Origin: Amblyornis subalaris
Taxonomy: Eukaryota; Chordata; Aves; Passeriformes; Ptilonorhynchidae
DNA: 64,000 nucleotides
Direction of reading: 5' to 3'
Assembly: GCA_018881555.1 (NCBI GenBank)
Contig: JACAXG010000032.1
Location: 1,562,837-1,626,836, forward strand
Part shown: positions 1 to 16,674 of the stretch, in pieces
How positions within the stretch are numbered: the stretch's first letter is position 1
Layout: every line of letters starts with the position of its first letter
Notes under the pieces: model-generated
Told to the model about the DNA's origin: nothing
Databases searched by the model: none
The model's input: only the letters and a program-made list of their open reading frames with translations
Translations under genes and position numbers: made by a program

Positions 1-4804
<4,804 letters not shown>

Positions 4805-4938
4805 CTACCAGAGAGAAAGAAAAATACAGAATAAAAATGTTTTGACTACTGGGATTAATTACAGTTCCTCATAACTAGTAGCTTGCTTGTTTGTTACAGT
4901 CCAAGAGGATATCCTAAGATCCTTAAATATCATTCATT

Positions 4939-4998
4939 TGGGGGTTGGACTACATGATCTCCAGAGGTCCCTTCCAATCCTAACAATTCTGTGATTGT
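4939..4998 (+). repeat. CR1 LINE 3' tail fragment
   Basis: The segment GGGGTTGGACTACATGATCT, followed by a CCAGAGGTCCCTTCC segment and AACAATTCTGTGATT, is the classic sense-strand 3' end of an avian CR1 element, with its terminal ATTCTGTGATT-type octamer. It is only about 60 bases long, as expected for heavily 5'-truncated CR1 copies. Confidence 0.85.
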
Positions 4999-5686
4999 CC
5001 TCCAGGCTTCCATGACATGTCCATATGGAAATACAATATTTGAAAAAAATGCTTTTGGAAATTTAATAGATCCACCTTAGGAAAAAAAAAAATCCACAAC
5101 AAACTAGTATTTTCAGAAATAAGATGCTTCATTTGCTATGAAAATAAAAAAAAATCCCAACAACCCAGATATGGTAATATCCATTCAGTGGCAGCTACAT
5201 AAAATGGGACAATATTCTCTTTGCTCAATCTCGTCCAAAAATAGTGGCTTTTGTTTAGCAGGAGGCAGAACAAGAGAGACTTATTTACAACTGTAGGACA
5301 AATTACTGTAGAACAGTAAAGAGAAGTCTTAGTATTTACTGTCTGTCAACTCTTAAAATTGAATGCCAATAAAAAAAAGCAGCATAACATCACTGGCCAC
5401 TAAAGTGGGTATGTTGGCAGGTCTTCAGAGAGGTTAAAATAACTGTAAAGTAGGGGAAGGATTGGGGCTGAATAATCATCAAAGGGGACATGATCTGAAA
5501 GAGATCTCTTGATGAAAAAAACTATCACATGGATTTAAAGGCTACACCAGACCCCTGCTGCAGTTTTAGGGGACCTTCACAAACAATCATGCCTTTGCTG
5601 AGAAAATGCCTGTAGAAAACAAGGGTGCTCCAACATGTGTCATTTATTTAAGTCTGCAGTGTATTTCATTGCTGGAAGATTAAAAG

Positions 5687-5708
5687 TTTTTTGTTTTGTT
5701 TTGTTTTT
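5687..5708 (+). repeat. T-rich (TTTTG)n simple repeat
   Basis: A short run of TTTTG units with a few interruptions. It is low-complexity intronic sequence. Confidence 0.8.
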
Positions 5709-6900
5709 ACTGGTGTCAGAACCTCTAAACCAAGCAAACGGAACCAGCTGCCTATTGCTGAATGAGTATTGAAGACTGAAGCCATAAAGAACAGGAGACC
5801 AGTCTGAGCGATTGCTTGTTTGCCTCACATCTGGGAAGTAATTTAGCTCGGAGATGGGGGTACAGCAGCTCCATAAATGCCCTGGGTCACATTGTACCAA
5901 TGAAATCTCTGTCAACACCAGCAGCCTGTTCGCCCATCATGAGTACCTCAATCACCCCATGAACGAAAGTCTTTAGCAGACCCATTTATGCCCTCTGCAA
6001 ATACATGCACACCTTTCCCAAGCCCATCAGTCATTCCTCCTGTCTTTAAATCCACTGGAGGCGCCTGCTTCCCCCTGCTCTCCCTTCTTCCCCCACTAGC
6101 AACCCTGCTAGCTCCTGCCCTGCTCCAACGTTCCCTCCTTCATCCAAGAGCCTCTGACATCTCCTGACACCCACTCCCTTTTCTATCTGAGCTTTATCCT
6201 TTGTGGGCTGCTGGAGTCGGGAGTTCTGGATGCAGACCTCGATGGAGGGAGGACAGGGGTTTTGCTGTGCTGCTCTCTTTGCTCCCAGAAGCCACAATGG
6301 GAATACTTCCCCCCCAGAAATGGCTATATATTGTTAAATGCAGATGTTCACAAGGAAATGCAATTCTTAATGTCTTTTTTCTCATGGAACCTTGAAGTGA
6401 GATTGTTATTTTTCAAAGCACGCCAGTTTATTCTGTTCTATAGTTTGGGGGTTCTGGTTTGGAGGTTTATTAAATGTAATTTCTCCAGATTTTTTTTCTA
6501 TTCTGCTTGCACCAAGGACAATGATAACCTGGTTTTAGATTCACATTTCCTTCTGTCCCCACCATTTCAACTACCTCTATAACTTTTGCAATTGAAATAA
6601 AAATGAGTCAGAAAAGACATAAAGAGAGGACATGCAGACAGTCAAGAGCTTTAAGAGCTCTGGTCTATTCATGGTGAAGAAAGGGCAGGAGGGGAAGAAG
6701 TAAGTCTCAGTTTTGAAATGCTTTCTATTTATAAATTGTCCTGAGAAAATGGTTAATCTGAATACCTTTAGCTTTTACATTGTACAAAATCTTTGACACA
6801 GGAGGATATAACCCTGCTGGTGGTTTACCAGTTCATGGTAGCAGTATCCCTTTGGATCTAGCTAAAGTGTTTAACATCAGCCAAAGCATTCTGCAGTAGA

Positions 6901-6943
6901 AAAATAAACAAACAAACAAACAAACAAACAAATAAATAAAAAG
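6901..6943 (+). repeat. (CAAA)n / (TAAA)n microsatellite
   Basis: About 40 bases of tandem AAAC units grade into AAAT units. It is a simple tetranucleotide repeat and is probably length-polymorphic. Confidence 0.95.
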
Positions 6944-9900
6944 CACCACCAGCATTCTCTGCTTATTTATCAGCTAAAATACTTCCCACAGAAACACAAA
7001 TATTTCTCCTAAAGTAAAGCTTTAAAAAACCATAAATGCAGTATAGAGAAATGGGCATTTTTAGGAACCTAGAGGAGGATTCATGACTCAGATAATGCCC
7101 TGTGTGTTGCACATGTGGCATCTGTGTGTTGCATTTCTTTGTTGTATGAACTGTCTTACGAGCGTGTTTGAAATACACACTTCCCATTATTGTGTGGCAT
7201 TGTCAGGAAGTGCAGCATCTTGTTGAACTTTGTTACATTCCCAAGCTGCTTTAAAACAGTGTTGAGCTAAGATAAGAAAACAAAATTATTCCTCTACCTT
7301 AAATAATACAGAATCACGCACATGCTGCAATTTTACAAGAACACATATGTTTTTTCCAGAATGGGAAAAAAAGAGAGTATATGACACAGTTATACAGATA
7401 CAAAAATCCAGTTGCCTATTTTGCAACTTGCTTTCCAAAAAAACTAGAGCACCAGACCAGACACATGTGAAACTGGTGGAGTTTGCAGCCAAATCTAGAT
7501 CTAAATTCCATACTTTGAGCATTAATAAGAGAAATGAGGTTTGCAGGTTTGCTGTCAATAAACACTTCTCCTCTATTTTCACTAAATGCTAGTTTTTCCC
7601 AAATTTTATTTCACTAAACATGCTCACAAACCCTGCTTATCAGAGGCTCAGTGGATTTAAATGCACAAATCCAGCACACAGCTTTCAAACTGTACTCCTG
7701 AACTTGTGTTTGTTTGATCAGTGATCAGTTGGTATGAAATCACAACACACATCCATGAAACACAGACAGAAATGGTGGTGGAAACAGAGAAACAGCTTAC
7801 TGACCTTGCTTTTAAAATATATACATAGTTCTGGTCTCTGATCTAATTTCTGCTTTATTTTTCTTAATACATGAAGGGTTACATTACAAGTGTTACATGT
7901 CTCTGATCTGATTGCAGCAATTACCCATTTGCGTCTCTGGAAAGCGAAATTATTTCCAATGTTATCAAACAAAGGAACTTTCTGTCCATTCGCTCAGGCC
8001 CACGACAGTGCTCTATTTGATGCTTTTAATGTACAACACAAATGACCAAAAAATGGCCTGTATTATGCTAGTTGTGCAGGGGGAAGAGCTGTGTTCCATT
8101 AGTGATCCACAGACTTCACAGAAACTAATTGTACTATGTTACACTTTTATCTTTAGCTTTCATGTCAGATGCTTGTTTGAATTAAACATGGAACACATGA
8201 AAAAAGGAAATGCATTACAAAATCTACTGGGTATACATCTTAAAATACTGCCAAATGTCTATTTACATGAAAAGACCAGAAGGTTTCTAAAAGGTCTGTT
8301 GAAGCCTGGCTAGTCAACAGCAGCACTGGCTAGTTAATTGCCTGAAATTCCTGGCAGACTACAAAGACTACTAAAGGAATCACCAGCATCTTTGTAGCAC
8401 CCCTAAAATGTTCAGTTTGTGCTCTATGTCGTGGATAGAGTACCCCAGAACCAAATCTGAGGATTTTTTCCCTTTTTAGTTTGAAGCCACCATTAAGAAC
8501 CAATAAAATAAAATGTTCAGCTGAAATCTGCATTTCACCACCTGCCACTGAACTCCAGCAGGGAGCAGTCTCCCAGTTTTAACGAAATTAACTGCAATAC
8601 AGATGCCTTCTTGCAGAAGAGAGCAAGATGGAACAATTCTGGAATTACATGAGACTAACACAGACAAGTTGCCAGACAGTTAATTTTTTGTAGCTCAAGC
8701 AGTCATAAACCATGGCCCATAGGCAACAATAATTGTTGTACAGCTGGTCCACTGAACCTTATTATATTAAAACATTAAAACCTTCAGATTCATGGGGCTT
8801 TTCAGAATATCCACAAGGAAGTTCACGGGTTCACAGCCATCAGCTGATGCTAAAGATTGGGAATTAGGGATTTGGTCAATACAGCATCAGTTTACATGGC
8901 TACTATTAGGTGTTGAGGAGGCATAGCTACAACTAGGTCTGACTTTAAGTTCTAAGCTTTACAAATCTTTGATGAAATAAGACCTAAACTTTTAGTAAGA
9001 CCTTTTTTACATCAATGGAAGCATAAAACCTATTGTACTACTACCATCATCTGAGAGTATGTTAGTGAACTTAAAAAAGCCCAACCCAACAACCACAAAA
9101 ATCCAGTAACAATAATTCCAATACGGTCTTGCCCAGGCTCAACACCACCAAGCACTTCCTGGGAGGTCCTTATAAACACATTTCAGCAACTTCTCCAAAG
9201 CTTGTGGAACCACTAATATACATCCTGCTGTGGCTGAGAGTGCTAAGACCTATTCTAACAGTTTAATGAGCAAAAAAGACCTTATCTGGAAAGAGGGATA
9301 CTATTTGTGGTTCCCAGCAATCAAAATTATTTTACTGAAGCCTTCATTTAAAGGGATGGATGAGAAGTAGCGAATCTCAGTTCCAATTTTCCAAAAGAGA
9401 TTTGGAATGGCAGCTTAATACCAAGATAATGTATCCAATATGCAACCCAGTCTATTTTCTCTCCCCATTGAAAATAAAAAGGTTAAGATACATGCATGCA
9501 TAGAGGCAAGCACTCCCTCCCACGGATTCAGGTATTTTGGCCTGTCATGGACAAAAGCAACTTCAGTTTAATGAGGGAATTCCTTTTAAAGCTGTTCTCT
9601 ATGACTCTAACTGGTAATGACTGGTGGCCCTGGTCAGGTTGAAAGTCTGAATGTGCCTGGCGCTATAAAAAGTTTAGCGGTCTCTGCACCAAACAGTTTA
9701 TGGTCTAATTTGGAATTCACACTGCTAAATATTGCATGAAACAGGTATTATTTGTGTGCTTGAGGCACGCATGTAAAATTTGAACCATATAGGGATAAAT
9801 CTTCATCTAGACTAAATTCCTATACCGCATTGGACACCACCCAAGCATATTTCTGAGTTTAGTCCATGGCCAAAGAAGCTCTTAAGGATGGAAGCAGAGC

Positions 9901-10858
9901 TTTTAAAGATGCAGTGATGACAGCAATATCTCCCTAGCACTGGCTGTATGGCTGGGCTACAGAAATGAAACTGTTGTTTTAAGAGATGGATGTACTGTAA
10001 TGTATTAAAAACCTAAGAGATATTGACAGGCCAGCGTGCAAGAGGAACAGAATGAACAGTCCTGCAGTAAAACCTCATTCAAGAACTTGCTCATGGGTGG
10101 AGAGAAGAACTCATCTACCTTACAGTTCCCATCACCAGGCAATTCTGCGATGACACAGCGTTGTTTTTCTCTTTCCAAAACTAATGTGGAAGCAGCAAGA
10201 AAGAGAATAATACAGTTAACTCACAGGAAAAATGTTACTACCCTGCATAAAAGACAAAAGAAGTCTTAGTTCCCTCTTGAGTAGAGAGAATAATTCAACA
10301 CTTGAACACCTTAAACACCATCCAGCAACGAGCCACCAGTCAGCGTGAGCTCCAGAGCACTAAGGCGCAGCCTTCAGAGTCACATGGCTTAGCAGTGGGG
10401 TAAAGTCTGCACTTGTTCTTGCTTTCCACAGGATGTAAAAACACTCCCCACCCTGAGGTTAATGACACAGGCTTGGAGAAACCCATGAGTGCAGTGGGGC
10501 CCACATCCCTGTGACAGATGCACTCGACCCCTTCACTCAACTACGGTAGTTTGGTACAGGCTGGAAAGGAAGTAAAGGTCTGATCTGTGTCCAGGCCAAG
10601 AACGTCTCTAGTTTCAATTTGTTCTCTGAAAACCCACAAAGGAAACAGTGACACAGTGAGCATCGATGCACATGAGCTTGGAACACTGATCATGAGATTA
10701 GCACATGAATAGCCGGTGGCTTTTGCAAGACTCATTAATCAAGGAGCAAAGAAATTAATGGGTACAAGGAGACTCATGCATACCTTTTCCATCGCATGCA
10801 ATTTGACTATGAGCTAACCACTTTATTCCATAAATGTGACAGCCTAAGTAAGCCTTCT

Positions 10859-11515
10859 TGAGCTCTTCAGGCCAGGCAGCCTGGCTGCAAGGAGGTGATC
10901 TTGAGTTGGGACACCTCTCAAGGTGTCGAGACACAGAGACCTTTAACCAATGCCAGATCTGACAGGATCCTAAATTAACACTAATGAAACATTACTAATT
11001 CATGTAGCTACTCAATATTAATTACTATAAACTTATTATAGATAATTCCATTAGACATAACCCCTTGTCCAAGTCTGAGACTAAGACTGGACCAAACTGC
11101 ACCAAGGCTCCATAAGGAGTTTAGAAGGCAAGTGGGTACACTCTGAACCTCATGATTCAACAGGAGGGTCGTCCTTACTCTTTGTATTTCTTTCATTAGA
11201 TATATATCTTTGTCCAAGTCTGAGACTCAGATTGGACCCGGATGCACCTAAGCTCCCCCAGGAGTTTAGAAAGCAAGGGGCTCCACTCTGTACCTCATGA
11301 CTCACTGGGAGAGTCTTCCTTACTCTTTTGTATCTCTGGTCGCTGTGCAAAACATTCTAACTTGGTTCTAACTCAATTTGCATTTGTGCACTTCTTCCAT
11401 GCAGTAATTAATAAGGTGAACCTTGCCATCAAACTTACTTAACCTTTGTAAACCACTGTTAGACTTTGTCAAATTCCATTGCACTTATTGAACTACCTCA
11501 AAGAAACATATTACA
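10859..11515 (+). mobile_element. Probable endogenous retrovirus solo LTR
   Basis: The segment opens with TGAGCTCTTCAGGCC and closes with CATATTACA, so it has canonical TG...CA ends and is 657 bases long, a normal LTR length. The six bases before it (CCTTCT) and after it (GCTTCT) differ at one position, as expected of an aged target-site duplication. Inside it is a 145-base tandem duplication (listed separately) like the repeated blocks often seen in U3 regions. ATTAATAAGGTGAACC near 11409 could be a degraded polyadenylation area. No gag, pol or env coding sequence is adjacent, so it would be a solo LTR. Strand is a guess from the TG/CA ends and the position of the A-rich signal. Confidence 0.42.
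11051..11338 (+). repeat. Diverged 145-base tandem duplication
   Basis: Two copies, about 11051-11195 and 11196-11338, share blocks such as TTGTCCAAGTCTGAGACT, AGGAGTTTAGAA, ACCTCATGA and CCTTACTC in the same order and spacing. By eye the copies are roughly 75-80% identical, so the duplication is old. It lies inside the probable LTR. Confidence 0.88.
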
Positions 11516-14500
11516 GCTTCTCTCTTGAGCGAGGTGCATTCCACCCATTCGCAGGAGTCCCAGACAGGCACAGCACCAGTACCTTTATGCAGCCCTGATC
11601 CTGGCTCCATGCAGAGCAGAGCTTCTCATCACCCAGTCTGTGAGCTGCTAAGAAGGCAGATATATGAGAATGTCCAGCTTCTTCCCACCATCAAAAGAAA
11701 CCCCAGCTTTCCTGGACTGAGCCTCGGTTACCCTCGTAAATAAGACAGCCAAAATTCTCCAGCTTTGACAAGGCAATGGAAGATAACTCCATACTGGGAA
11801 TGGGTCAACTGCTACTGTCTCATTAACCCTTTCTAAGGCTCACCATCCTCATTAGCTGGAAGTTTGTGAAGGCAAGAGAAAGAATGAGATTATGGAAAAG
11901 GAGGGAGAAAGATGGGATAGCAAAAGGTTGTGAATTGACCATAGGTGGTACCTATTTCTTTCTGGTGGCTCATTGCCCAGTACAACCACCGCTCTCACAC
12001 CAGTGCTCCAGTCATTAGCTAGGAATGAATGCAGGACCATGGAATGACAAGAAGTGCTTCATAAATGCTATTTTGTGTTCTGTCTTGGCAAATTGCACCA
12101 GCAGAGGCTCAGGTACTCACCCAGCTGCCTTCGTTTCTCAGCGAGAACATCAGGGAACGGAGCTGAGGTATCGAACCAAGGTCCCGGCTGCGACACTTGC
12201 TGCTCCAGGACACCAGGGACATCAGCGCACGACACTGGGTTCGAGCACAGAAGCCCCACTTTAGCCTGAGCAGAACCTCCTCTGCTAACACGGTCTGCAT
12301 GCAGATCAACCCCAAACCAAGAGCAAAGCTACGAATGCAAAATCATCTCACGACGGAGAAGAAAACACGCGGCATCGGGAACAACGTGGCAGCTACAGAG
12401 AACATGCACTGCGCAATGCGAGAGGGCTCTCAGAGATCCTGCAGGCATCCCATGGCATGGGCAGATAAATCCAGTTCATCATAAGTGCTTTTTGTCAGAG
12501 GGCTTAAGGAAATATGGGCAATAATGGAATAAGTGCTTGTCAGACCAGAATCCCAAGGGTGCACAAAGGATGTTGCCCTTGTGTACTGGCAAAGCTACTG
12601 AAGAACGACCTAAAGGCAGACTTCTTGAAAATGAAACATTTATCTTGAACACAAATGCTGGCCATTGCGAGGTTCAGAAGCCACTCCATATGGCATTTTC
12701 ATGCCAAATTTCCCATGGAATTCTTTTAATTATCCAAACAGGACCCTGAATTTCATTCTGAATCAGGGCTTAAAGCATTAGAAATAAAGAGAGGGATACT
12801 TAGGAAGTAAAAGGCTCCAATCCCAGTATTAAGTTACTGCTATAAAAGTTCTCTTTTGTTGTATTGGATGCCGACATTTTACATTCAAGCCCTCTGAACT
12901 CAGTGTTTCAATTGTAGTACACACTCCGTGGCAGGAAAGTGCATGTTCTCTGCCTACACAGCAGGCACATAAAAAGGAAAAAAAAAAAAAGAAAACCAAT
13001 ATAAGCCTGTGAGTGTTGAACAGTGCTGCGTGATATTACTGATTTATTAACTTGGCTTGATCAATAAGGCTATCATCAAGGGCACGTTTAGTTTGCACAT
13101 AAATTTCACTTTCTAACAAGCACTTTTGTGTGCTCACTTTAGTTTCCATAATCTGATCCAGGTCTCAGGAAGCTTTCTTTAAGGGAGAACAGAGAATTCT
13201 TTTTCTAAAAAAAGGATCAAAGTATACTCAGTCAACTCTCAAACAAAAGGACAGTCAGTACTGTAGAAACAGCATGCTTACCTTTCACAGCAAAAAGAAA
13301 AATAAGCCTATAGGTCCAGATTTATCACTGTCTTAAGTTCATCAACATCAATTGAGCTATTAAATTGTGGCTGAATTTGGCTCACAGCAATTTAAAAATT
13401 TCAACTTTCTTTGAGCATCTTCAATCAGTAACATGCTAATTTAATGCATAATTTAAACTCTGCTGTCCTTTAATTCAGCATTTGTAAATAATTAAAAAAG
13501 AACAAAAAATCCTTTTACATTTATAAAGCTGACCGCCTCCCCCTTTTTCTACTGCAAAGCAAAAATGACTTTTCAATCAAGAATTTATTTATTCTTTATA
13601 TCTGAAAGTAAATGCCGTAGAAAAGATGAGAAACTGATTTACAAGATAAAACAATTAGCTCTGGGATATGTACATTAAGACTAATAAATTTCACATCGTA
13701 TGTTAAGGAGTGGAGGAGGAATCCGAGATATATTTGACTTTATTCAAATTCTATTGAAATGTTCAGTTAAGAGCATCTTATGAAGGTAAGTTATGCAGTC
13801 ACTAAAATTAAGATGTGAAAAACAGCGTTAGATTGCTATATCTCTCAGAGACTATACACTGTAATAATAAAGCCCTTTTCCTACATGAAAGATAACATCT
13901 AAAATCTGGGTATTCCTGTAACTGCTCCAGTCTTGCTAAAATTTTTGGTTGTGTAGGAGAGACACAAATGTATTCCATAGTAAAAAATACTACAATAACA
14001 TACTGCATTCCCTTTTAATCCAAAATCACGTATCTCAATGATTCTTATTAAAACCTTTTTCCCTCTGTTACTAATGCCTTTTTTTCTCTGTGTAGACAGA
14101 TGAAAATGCCTTTTAAGACTCAAACAAGTTTGTGCAAAACCAGCTCGAACCCATCAGTCTCCCAGTTGGTTCCTAAAAGAAGGTAAACATTCCCCAAGCT
14201 GTTCCGACCAGACGTGACTGGCAGATCCTTTTTGGGAGTGACGTCTCAAGATGCAACCCTGTTTCCATTCAGATTCAGAGCTTTAATAACACAGGAAGTT
14301 CAGTGCAGGATCAGGCAGTGGGGCAGTCATTTAACTGGATTTACAACAGAGTGCTAACATATAGTTTTGCTGGAAACACAGTCACCGTTTTCTCCAGTTT
14401 TTCTGCTCTGGAGGTTTCACATCAAAGCATTCCTGGCTCGTTTTGTTTCTGTATCTCCATGCTACCAGTAGGAAGCTGCCCAGTTCTGCTGTTTTCTTTC

Positions 14501-15319
14501 AGCAGAATGTATTCGTGGACTAGCATGACTGCCTCAGGTGCCTCAACCACCATCCTTCTAAAAGATTTATGGCAAACACATTGCATCCCAAGATATAAAT
14601 CTACCAAATGGCTATTAGACATACTTTGCTGTCCACAGCCACATGATTTAAGGCAAAACTGATAATGGTGTAGCTCAGGCTAGTGTTACTAGTACGCCTG
14701 TCAGAATTGTGCTACATTGCCACACATTTTTTCCAGACACCTCATTCTCATTTTGGGTGTGAATCAGGTGATCTTTCATTATTACGCTTTTTGTGGCAAC
14801 TTGTGATGCTAAACAGTCCTTTGCCATCCAAGGATAAACGGGTACCATCAAGATTAAGCTCTACTTACATTCCCTTCATTGCTTTACATTCCTTTACTTT
14901 TTTTTCTTTTAAGATTAAATTCTTCTAGGCATCCAGTTTGAATCACTGGACAAACGAGTAGAGGAAATCCAGCAAGGATGGGGAGTTTGGCCAAAGACTT
15001 TTCTGCTTTTGAAAATCCCCTGTTATGTATCTTTTAAAGAAAATTCATGTTAACAAAAAACCATAAAACCTCACAGTCTCTTTGCTCCCAGGAAGTTAAC
15101 ACAAAGTAAACCACCTCTGAAACTAACCTCCCACTCAAGAAACTTCAGGGTGACAGGGAGAGAGAGAGGGGTTATTGTGAGCACTAAATAACACAGGTTG
15201 GTTCTGTAAGCCATGAAGGGAAGGACAAGATAAAATTAAATGACCTTTGATAGGGATACCTCACCTACAACAGCAAGTCGTTATCTGATCTTCCTAATTC
15301 TCCTCCTCCACTGTTGCAG
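11516..15319. other. Intronic stretch; CpG-richer block at 12080-12480
   Basis: Mostly AT-rich unique intron. Positions 12080-12480 are GC- and CpG-richer, with several overlapping open frames on both strands, and were not recognised as a repeat or exon. Positions 13290-13510 are very AT-rich with TAATTTAA/ATGCATAAT-type motifs. A run of A occurs at 12979-12991. Confidence 0.55.
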
Positions 15320-15431
15320 GTCATGGTCCATCAGAAGCTGCTATTCCTGCTAGGATGGGTGCAGAGCAGACAGTGCCCTTGTATCTCCCCCAGGATGAAC
15401 CGCCAGGGAGGCCAGCATGGGGTCACTGCAG
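15320..15431 (+). other. Unassigned exon-like block on the plus strand
   Basis: A strong pyrimidine tract and acceptor (CTCCTCCTCCACTGTTGCAG at 15300-15319) precede 112 bases that are fully open in one frame, starting V-M-V-H-Q-K-L-L-F. The block is closed by a consensus-like donor (CACTGCAG|gtaata, gt at 15432). If real it would be an exon of a transcript antisense to KLHL29. A 112-base block stays open by chance fairly often, so the splice signals are the main evidence. Confidence 0.2.
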
Positions 15432-16048
15432 GTAATACCCCTTAAGAGGCTGCGTGTCCCCTGCTGAACTTGCTGTGGCTTTCAGGAGAGGCAAGGGGAG
15501 TTCTAGCTGTTCTCTGTGCAACCATTGCCTCCAGAAGACAAACTGAGCCTTGGTTTGTTGTAATAAAGCTTTAGTTAGAATACAAATCTATAAATTTCTA
15601 ACAGTGCCGATCAAAATGGCCAACTTTGGTCACAAGTATTGATCAGAGTGAGAGAAGAAGCAAAATGGGACCACACACCTACTCTGAAAAAAACCCAAAA
15701 GAGATGCTTTCCACACAACAGGTGGAGATCAAAATACTGTCTGTTGTGAATCCAAAATCTCCTTTCCACCCATAGCACAGTTTTTGGAGTGACCGTTAGC
15801 TTCACACAAGCACTGACTGCACCAGACTATCCAGACCTTATTAGAACAAAGCACAGAGCCATATCTTTTTTTTTTAATGTTTATTGATGATTCTGTGCCA
15901 AATTCAAACATAGATCACATGTTGATTCTCTTAAAATCACTGAGTTAGCAAAAAAGTTGAGCCATTAAGCAAGATCTTCCACCAAACATGCCTGCCTCAG
16001 AAAGGGTCACAGAGCTTGTGACATTAAGATGCTTTGAGAGAAGAAATA

Positions 16049-16122
16049 AAGTTGGACTAGATGATCACTGGAGGTCCCTTCCCACTGAACGGCTTCTACT
16101 CTATTCTGTCCTGTTCTGTTCT
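16049..16122 (+). repeat. CR1 LINE 3' tail fragment
   Basis: GTTGGACTAGATGATCACTG followed by a GGAGGTCCCTTCC segment is the sense-strand CR1 3' end. It is followed by degenerate TTCTGTCC/TTCTGTTCT octamer-like repeats. Confidence 0.85.
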
Positions 16123-16623
16123 AACAATTAAATAAGTATATGTATATAGATGTACATATATATCTATTTCCTCCTCTGCTACTGAGCTGTGCGTGCTCTT
16201 AAAATGTTCATCTTCTTCTTTCTAAAGGAAGTCCAAGATTCATGTACTAGGGAAGAAAAACAAGAGGCAAAAGCTAACAGACTAGCTGAGGGCCTGCTTT
16301 TCTAATGCTGCATTTGATTAATTATATGATTTATTTTCAATGACTGGTTCAATCAATCCTGATCAAATTAACAAAGACAATGATCAGAAATACCAGACTA
16401 AAACACAATACAAATTATTTGGTTCCAGGGGATCCAATCAAAGGAAACAGGATTAAATTAACCAGTGATCGGATTAAGGAGAAGTTGCTGTATAAAGTCA
16501 GAAATGTATTAGTACTTCGGGCCATTTGCTGTGTCCGTAGGTTGCCATTTCCCTCTCTTCCTAGAGTTCTCAGTATACTTTAAACAAAATTGAGTTTTCT
16601 AGGTATTAGAAAGGTAATGTGGA

Positions 16624-16642
16624 AATAATAATAACAGCAATA

Positions 16643-16673
<31 letters not shown>

Positions 16674-16674
16674 T
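16624..16674 (+). repeat. (TAA)n microsatellite
   Basis: About 50 bases of AAT/TAA trinucleotide repeat, interrupted at the left end (AACAGCAATAATAGT) and pure on the right. Confidence 0.95.

Larger units (their letters stand above)
4999..10858. other. Intronic stretch without recognised genes
   Basis: Apart from the two simple repeats listed separately, this stretch contains only AT-rich unique sequence and short open frames of up to 133 codons that look random. No convincing exon or transposon was recognised. Confidence 0.6.

Noticed and set aside
6901..6943. Regular repeat array that might suggest CRISPR-like structure
   Set aside because: It is a plain tetranucleotide microsatellite in vertebrate DNA, with no spacers.
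12160..12182. tRNA B-box-like GGTTCGATACC on the minus strand
   Set aside because: No matching A box, acceptor stem or cloverleaf could be formed around it.
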